NCBI GenBank assembly: GCA_017347445.1
Contig: AP021856.1
Coordinates: forward strand, 124,001-188,000
Reading direction: 5' to 3'
Length of the DNA stretch: 64,000 nucleotides
Source of the DNA: Candidatus Brocadia pituitae
Lineage (GTDB): Bacteria > Planctomycetota > Brocadiia > Brocadiales > Brocadiaceae
Positions 59,782 to 64,000 of this stretch are shown in pieces. Numbering within the stretch: position 1 is the first letter of the stretch; every line of letters starts with the position of its first letter. The notes under the pieces were generated by a model. The model did no database searches. It was given only the letters and a program-made list of their open reading frames with translations, and was not told the origin of the DNA. The position numbers and the translations under genes were made by a program.

Positions 59782-62235
59782 TTAGCACTTCGTAGCGCAT
59801 GATGCAGCAGATACCGGCATCTCATTGGGCACAAGATCGCTCACCGTATAGTTACCCTTGTGACGATCTGCCAGCTCTCCGATCTTGGACTTGTTCCAGT
59901 TATTAATGCGGCTAAAATACCCCACGATTCTCGAAATACCATACACATTTTTGGAGCCGCAGTGCCCGCAAATATCGGTAAGTTTTTGAGTAACCTTCTT
60001 GCAATCATTGCAAATGGTAAACTCCGGGGAGATGGTCACCTGTGCAGCCTGGGTGTTCTTAAAGGTCTTTTTGACTAAATTCATAATGCTGGATGCCGGA
60101 GGCCGTTCTTCGCCGACAAATGCGTGGATAATAGCGCCCGACTCGATCATCGTATGGAACTTACTCTGGAGGAAGATTCGAGTAATCATATCCACCGGGG
60201 CATCCGGACGCAGATGCACGCTATTGGTGTAGTAGAATTCGTCTTTTTCAATGCTTCCCTTGACCATATCCGCTGCCTCCGGATAATTTCTTATATCAAC
60301 CTTTGCGAGCCGCCTGCTGGCGCTTTCCGCCGGAGATTCCTCTAAGGAGAATTTCAACTTATATTTCTTGCCCGCTTCCTTCACGCGCATATACATGTGA
60401 GAAACGACCCGCAATCCCTGCTTAATCATATCGTCGCCTTCATGCAATTCTCTTCCGGTCATAAATTGCAGGCATTCATTCAATCCCAGGATACCCACGA
60501 TATAGGTTGATGTCTCCAGATCCACATAAGGACGTCCATCCTTTGCCCTCTTGCCAATCTCCCATAGGGGCATTTCCGGGCTGGCCATCAGCTTTGCGGC
60601 AAATGCCTTTTTCTGGAGATGTGCCTTTACGGCAATCTCGATACCTTTGTCAATCTCTTTGTACAGCGCATCCCAATTCCCCCTGCCTGCCCGGTAGGAT
60701 GCCTGGGGAAGGTTAATCGTGATATTCTGAAATCCACAAAAACGCATACTTTCCGGATGTTTAATCATGTAATTATCGTCTATCGTGGTGCGCAAACGGC
60801 AGCACGCCGAGAGGGTGATCTCATCCCTGTCGAAGATAAAATAGGGAACGCCATTTTCGCTGGCAATCTGGCAAGCATATTCAAGGATTTCGTATTGTTT
60901 CGGATCGGTAAGGGTGTCCTCATTAATATGGAAATCGCACTTTGGAAAGGCGAAGACGTGGCCGTAACAATCCCCTTCACGCCATACGTCCAGCATAGCC
61001 AGGGTAAACTGACGCGCCGTCTCCTCGTAGTCCCCATAAGTCTTTCCGGTGGGTTTACCGCCAGGCCCGATAGCAGGGATGTTCCTTAAATATCGCGGAA
61101 TACCGGTATGGACATTGAAATCCAGGAACAGGGTCTGCCCCCCGCGGGAAAACGCGCTCTGGGAACAACTGAAGATAAGATGCTGTGCCTCCTGTTTCAT
61201 CTCTGCATAGCTCATCCCTTCCAGATAAGGGGCATACATGATATTGACATACGCTACACCAAGCGCCCCGGCATAATAGGCCTGCATTGACGCAAGAAAG
61301 GTATTCAGATGTCCCGTCAGGGTGCGCGCATGCTTTGCGGGAGCGGATTCCGTGTCAAGATTTTGGAGCGACAATCCGTACTTCTTCAAATATTCAAGAG
61401 AGTGGGACGAGCAATATACCCGTGTCGGATAGCCCAGGTCGTGGATGTGCACCATCCCGTTCAGATGGGCATCCGCCACATCTCTGGAAAACACCTCCTG
61501 AAGGGCAAACTGTTTTAAGGTGTTTTCAGCAATTGCAAGATTAATTGCCTCCGGGTTGTTAGTGGCAATATTGCTGTTCTCCTTGTTCTTTGACATGATC
61601 AACTCTTCGAGATCGTACTTCGGCATACCAATCACGGTCTGTTTTTCGAGTTTTTTATTGCAGCCCCTCTCAAAGAGTTCGTTATCTACCAGCTCGCGTA
61701 TCAGCGACGTGGAGATGCGGCTTAAGCCGGAAGAAAAAACCCGTTGTTCAACAGTGCCTGCAATTTCAGATGCAACCTCCCCGGAAATATCAGCCTCCTT
61801 CTCCAGGGCTTCCGCAATCTTTCTCTTATCCCAGGGAAAGGTTTCATCTTTTGTCTCGGTATCGACCAAAAGGGAGACATCCGTGGTATCTGCCCGTTTC
61901 TTCGTCTGCTTTCTCACACGAAGGGATTCCCTAGATCTAGCCCTTTTATCACGATAAAGGATATACGCCTTAGCCGTTTTGGCATGTCCTGTTTCAATGA
62001 GCACCTTCTCTACAACATCCTGTATCTCTTCAATGCCAGGTTCGGTTTTTTGCCCTGCATATTTTTTTTCTAAAAACATGGTAACAACGACCGCCAGCTC
62101 ATCCGCCAGGGCGCGGTCCTCACCACCCACTGCCTGCGCAGCCTTGAAAATGGCATCAGCGATCTTTTTTTCGTTAAAAGGTACTAATCTTCCGTCGCGT
62201 TTTACTACGTGCTCCATTGCTGTTGCTGTGTTCAT
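59782..62235 (-). CDS. nrdD: Anaerobic ribonucleoside-triphosphate reductase (class III)
   Basis: An 817-aa glycyl-radical enzyme that makes deoxynucleotides without oxygen. It has two N-terminal ATP-cone-like segments (VKRDGRLVPFNEKKIADAIFKAA at 9-31; FPWDKRKIAEALEKEADISGEVA near 130), the catalytic barrel with VHIHDLGYPTRVYCSSHSLEYL and CSQSAFSRGGQTLFLDFN, and near the C-terminus the four-Cys zinc site (CNDCKKVTQKLTDICGHCG) followed by the glycyl-radical segment SRIVGYFSR. The double ATP cone implies dATP/ATP control. It follows nrdR by 18 nt and is the reason to see the cell as an anaerobe. Confidence 0.95.
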   Translation of the reverse strand: MNTATAMEHVVKRDGRLVPFNEKKIADAIFKAAQAVGGEDRALADELAVVVTMFLEKKYAGQKTEPGIEEIQDVVEKVLIETGHAKTAKAYILYRDKRARSRESLRVRKQTKKRADTTDVSLLVDTETKDETFPWDKRKIAEALEKEADISGEVASEIAGTVEQRVFSSGLSRISTSLIRELVDNELFERGCNKKLEKQTVIGMPKYDLEELIMSKNKENSNIATNNPEAINLAIAENTLKQFALQEVFSRDVADAHLNGMVHIHDLGYPTRVYCSSHSLEYLKKYGLSLQNLDTESAPAKHARTLTGHLNTFLASMQAYYAGALGVAYVNIMYAPYLEGMSYAEMKQEAQHLIFSCSQSAFSRGGQTLFLDFNVHTGIPRYLRNIPAIGPGGKPTGKTYGDYEETARQFTLAMLDVWREGDCYGHVFAFPKCDFHINEDTLTDPKQYEILEYACQIASENGVPYFIFDRDEITLSACCRLRTTIDDNYMIKHPESMRFCGFQNITINLPQASYRAGRGNWDALYKEIDKGIEIAVKAHLQKKAFAAKLMASPEMPLWEIGKRAKDGRPYVDLETSTYIVGILGLNECLQFMTGRELHEGDDMIKQGLRVVSHMYMRVKEAGKKYKLKFSLEESPAESASRRLAKVDIRNYPEAADMVKGSIEKDEFYYTNSVHLRPDAPVDMITRIFLQSKFHTMIESGAIIHAFVGEERPPASSIMNLVKKTFKNTQAAQVTISPEFTICNDCKKVTQKLTDICGHCGSKNVYGISRIVGYFSRINNWNKSKIGELADRHKGNYTVSDLVPNEMPVSAASCATKC

Positions 62236-62252
62236 TTCCCTTCCCCTATGGT

Positions 62253-62762
62253 CTAATGTTGAAGAGATATACTGCGGGAGTCAGTACCCCCATCTTTTTT
62301 CTTCTTTTTTTCACCCGTCATGAGCGGCTTCAGCTCATCAATAAATTCTGAGATATCCTTAAACTCCCGATATACTGATGCAAAACGCACATACGCCACT
62401 GCATCAAGGATCTTCAGTTTTTGCATCACCAGCGACCCGATGAAACTCGCAGTCACTTCCCGGTCAAACTTGTTGTAAATTTCACGTTCTATTTCATTTA
62501 CAATATTTTCCAGTGTGTCGGTCGAAACTGGTCTCTTTTCACATGCCTTCAAAAATCCATTTAATATCTTCTTACGATCAAACGACTCCCGTGTTCCATC
62601 TTTCTTAACGACACGCAAAGGACTTTCTTCAATCCGCTCGTAGGTCGTAAAACGGCGACCGCAGCCCAAACATTCCCGTCTTCGTTTAATACTCAGACCA
62701 TCCACCGATGTCCTGGAATTAATAACCTTGTCATTGTCTACCTTACAGAATAAACATTGCAT
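62253..62762 (-). CDS. nrdR: Ribonucleotide reductase transcriptional repressor
   Basis: A 169-aa repressor with an N-terminal zinc ribbon (MQCLFCKVDNDKVINSRTS, then CLGCGRRFTTYERIE) and an ATP cone (VVKKDGTRESFDRKKILNGFLKACEKRPV). It senses ATP/dATP and binds NrdR boxes ahead of reductase genes. Length is slightly above the usual 150. It leads the nrdR-nrdD-nrdG set, so autoregulation of the operon is likely; the A/T-rich palindromic stretch in the promoter (62848-62870) is a candidate NrdR site. Confidence 0.95.
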   Translation of the reverse strand: MQCLFCKVDNDKVINSRTSVDGLSIKRRRECLGCGRRFTTYERIEESPLRVVKKDGTRESFDRKKILNGFLKACEKRPVSTDTLENIVNEIEREIYNKFDREVTASFIGSLVMQKLKILDAVAYVRFASVYREFKDISEFIDELKPLMTGEKKKKKDGGTDSRSISLQH

Positions 62763-62847
62763 AAAATTTTACAGAAACACCCCTGGAAAACTGGATATTT
62801 TGCGCGCACCTGGTTATGCAGGATGGCTATATATATGACGGCCAGAG

Positions 62848-62875
62848 TATATAATATACAATATACATATGTCAA
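62848..62875 (-). promoter_or_regulatory. Promoter and possible NrdR box of the nrd operon
   Basis: On the minus strand: TTGACA (62875-62870), 16-nt spacer, TATATA (62853-62848). The spacer and -10 are an A/T-rich near-palindrome (ATATGTATATTGTATATTAT) similar in style to NrdR boxes. Confidence 0.55.
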
Positions 62876-62997
62876 GGAGATTTTTGAAAAGAGGAAAAAT
62901 TCCCGTGATTCAGGGGTTTTCTGACTGCCACTTCCCATTGCACTGCAAAATACGTGACTTAATTCTTTTTCGTCTCATGATTATTTATTCCAGTCTC

Positions 62998-63168
62998 TTA
63001 TATTTTGCATGCCCTCAATTTTTCTCTTAATTCTTTTTCCCGGTCACTTAGAACTAAGTTGGCGAACTCATTGATCTCTTCCAGCCATGTTAATTTATCC
63101 TCGGTGGATAATTTCATATATTCAATGATTTTTTCATCTTCAAAAGTATAGATAAATCCCTTATCCAT
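62998..63168 (-). CDS. 56-aa charged protein, partner of the nucleotidyltransferase
   Basis: A 56-aa protein beginning MDKGFIYTFEDEKIIEYMKL and ending in a strongly charged helix (SDREKELREKLRACKI). Its start overlaps the end of the nucleotidyltransferase gene by 8 nt, so the two are translationally coupled. Pattern and size resemble small partner proteins found beside MNT/AbiEii-type nucleotidyltransferases. I do not recognise a named family. Confidence 0.6.
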   Translation of the reverse strand: MDKGFIYTFEDEKIIEYMKLSTEDKLTWLEEINEFANLVLSDREKELREKLRACKI

Positions 63169-63664
63169 CCGTTTCTCCCATATATTTTCTTACCTTTTTC
63201 AGCATTTCAATGTCGCTTAAATCCTGAGGTCTTCCGCTCAATTCTTTCATCCTTATTATATCATCTACTGATGCCAGATAAACATCTATATCCTTTGCCT
63301 TTTTCACGGTCCTGTTTATAAATGACTTTTCAAAATCCAGTGGATGGACAAGCACAATATCAATCACCTTGTAGTTGTCTTTTTTATGATAAAAACTGAA
63401 TGCCTTAAGATTTTTATTTTCAATCCAGTCCTTCACTTTATCATGATTTGCAAGGTCGTCAGGGTTCACAGGCAGGCGCGGGATAAAACCTAATTCCGTC
63501 AATAGAGAGGTTATCTTGAGGACATTTTCTTTGCCCATAGCGATAACAATGTCAATGTCCTGAGTTACCCGTGGAACACCATAGAGATTGACGGACAAAC
63601 CACCTACGATGAGATATCTGGCCTTGCTCTTATACAACCCTTCCAGTATCTCAAAATAATACAT
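63161..63664 (-). CDS. Nucleotidyltransferase (AbiEii/MNT-like, toxin-antitoxin type)
   Basis: A 167-aa minimal nucleotidyltransferase. The motif is YLIVGGLSVNLYGVPRVTQDIDIVIAM: Gly-Gly-x-x-x-x-x-x-Gly, then Thr-x-Asp-Ile-Asp with two metal Asp (near residues 18-44). A later DIVLVHPLDFEKSF and SVDDIIRMKELSGRPQDLSDIEML complete the AbiEii/DUF6036-like pattern. Such enzymes act in toxin-antitoxin or phage-abortive systems by adding nucleotides to tRNA or partner protein. It is the middle gene of three small coupled genes. The ATG at 63664, behind CCGGAG, is preferred to the GTG at 63673. Confidence 0.75.
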   Translation of the reverse strand: MYYFEILEGLYKSKARYLIVGGLSVNLYGVPRVTQDIDIVIAMGKENVLKITSLLTELGFIPRLPVNPDDLANHDKVKDWIENKNLKAFSFYHKKDNYKVIDIVLVHPLDFEKSFINRTVKKAKDIDVYLASVDDIIRMKELSGRPQDLSDIEMLKKVRKYMGETDG

Positions 63665-63665
63665 A

Positions 63666-63782
63666 TCAGGCACTCCGGATCTTCTTCAAAACCAAATATC
63701 TCTCGTGAGATCCACCAGGCAAGGTTTCAATGACCTTACCCTCAGTCTGCCACATTTCTACTTCCGACATCCTTCTTTCCAT
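63666..63782 (-). CDS. 38-aa small protein leading the nucleotidyltransferase operon
   Basis: A frame of 38 codons (MERRMSEVEMWQTEGKVIET, ending LVLKKIRSA). Its TGA is separated from the next ATG by a single base, typical of translational coupling. The stretch GKVIETLPGG is reminiscent of the start of OB-fold proteins such as IF-1, but the length is too short for a full OB fold. A Met at 63770 is an alternative start behind AAGAAGG. A regulatory leader peptide or a short antitoxin are both possible. Confidence 0.4.
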   Translation of the reverse strand: MERRMSEVEMWQTEGKVIETLPGGSHERYLVLKKIRSA

Positions 63783-63808
63783 TATATACTTGCTTAAAAT
63801 CTGATGAA

Positions 63809-64000
63809 TCACTTATTCAGCGCGTCAATCTTCGCCGCCAGAATAAAATCACTTTCTGTCAATCCATTGATCTTGTGGGTGTAAATTTTGATCTCCACCT
63901 TTCCCCAAGTAAAGGTGATTACGGGATGGTGCCCCTCCTGCTCGGCGATTTCGCCTACCTTATTCACAAAATCAAGTGCTTTACGAAAGTCGGGAAATTT
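63809..64000 (-). CDS. Pterin-4a-carbinolamine dehydratase, C-terminal part (runs off the window)
   Basis: The last 63 codons of a gene whose start is beyond the window edge. The visible protein ([20 protein letters not shown], then [20 protein letters not shown], then [19 protein letters not shown]) has the PCD/DCoH pattern with the catalytic EGHHPxxxxxW segment. It dehydrates 4a-hydroxy-tetrahydropterins; in bacteria without phenylalanine hydroxylase it may serve molybdopterin metabolism. Confidence 0.9.
   Translation of the reverse strand, partial: KFPDFRKALDFVNKVGEIAEQEGHHPVITFTWGKVEIKIYTHKINGLTESDFILAAKIDALNK

Overview
The window reads as accessory-rich chromosome of an anaerobic Gram-negative bacterium. 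The best guess is an anammox planctomycete (Candidatus Brocadiales: Brocadia, Kuenenia or Jettenia type). Support: an N-type ATPase operon (atpD-C-Q-B-E-F-A-G order, which I know from Kuenenia), oxygen-independent ribonucleotide reductase (nrdR-nrdD-nrdG), two glucan phosphorylases plus GlgX, several envelope families of unknown function and a heavy load of small palindromic repeats. No rRNA, tRNA or CRISPR was seen, so the assignment is inference.

Layout. 0.1-7.4 kb: glycogen block (glgP, a histidine phosphatase, glgX, a rod-protein paralogue), with two inverted copies of a 280-bp MITE-like element at 2.65 and 7.43 kb. 7.7-9.2 kb: a DprA/SLOG protein and a RAYT (REP-associated tyrosine transposase) flanked by its own palindromes. 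9.2-12.9 kb: four-gene membrane operon of unknown function. 13.3-16.4 kb: Fic remnant, Kv-type channel, three tandem Slp lipoproteins. 16.6-21.6 kb: def-fmt-DUF116-rsmB, rpsT, and an HDAC-family protein. 21.6-27.5 kb: second RAYT, a 1263-aa nuclease-STAND NTPase (candidate antiviral Avs-like system) and an HD protein. 27.8-34.3 kb: N-ATPase operon enclosed by two copies of a small element with GTAACAAT-type ends. 34.4-39 kb: LOG protein, beta-CASP metallo-hydrolase, second glucan phosphorylase. 39-46.5 kb: envelope and housekeeping genes (chalcone-isomerase-like, HAD remnant, lipoprotein, YjbQ, CPBP protease, tyrS, DUF2064, bcp, metal-binding protein). 46.5-51.8 kb: exopolysaccharide genes. 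51.8-54.8 kb: two fluoride (crcB-type) riboswitches in direct orientation around a 66-aa ORF and a broken dynamin-like GTPase gene. 54.8-62.8 kb: smc, a Lys-rich mini-protein, nrdG, nrdD, nrdR. 63-64 kb: a small nucleotidyltransferase operon and the end of a pterin dehydratase.

How it works together. The glucan phosphorylases and GlgX would mobilise stored glycogen to glucose-1-phosphate; the N-ATPase is an auxiliary ion-translocating ATPase whose c subunit keeps only half of the usual sodium site; nrdR probably controls nrdDG. The most original signals are (1) the fluoride riboswitch pair with no fluoride exporter beside it, (2) the palindromes placed at the same internal site of both RAYT genes, (3) the N-ATPase operon bracketed by the same MITE family, and (4) the nuclease-STAND gene. 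All family names come from reading motifs, not from searches.
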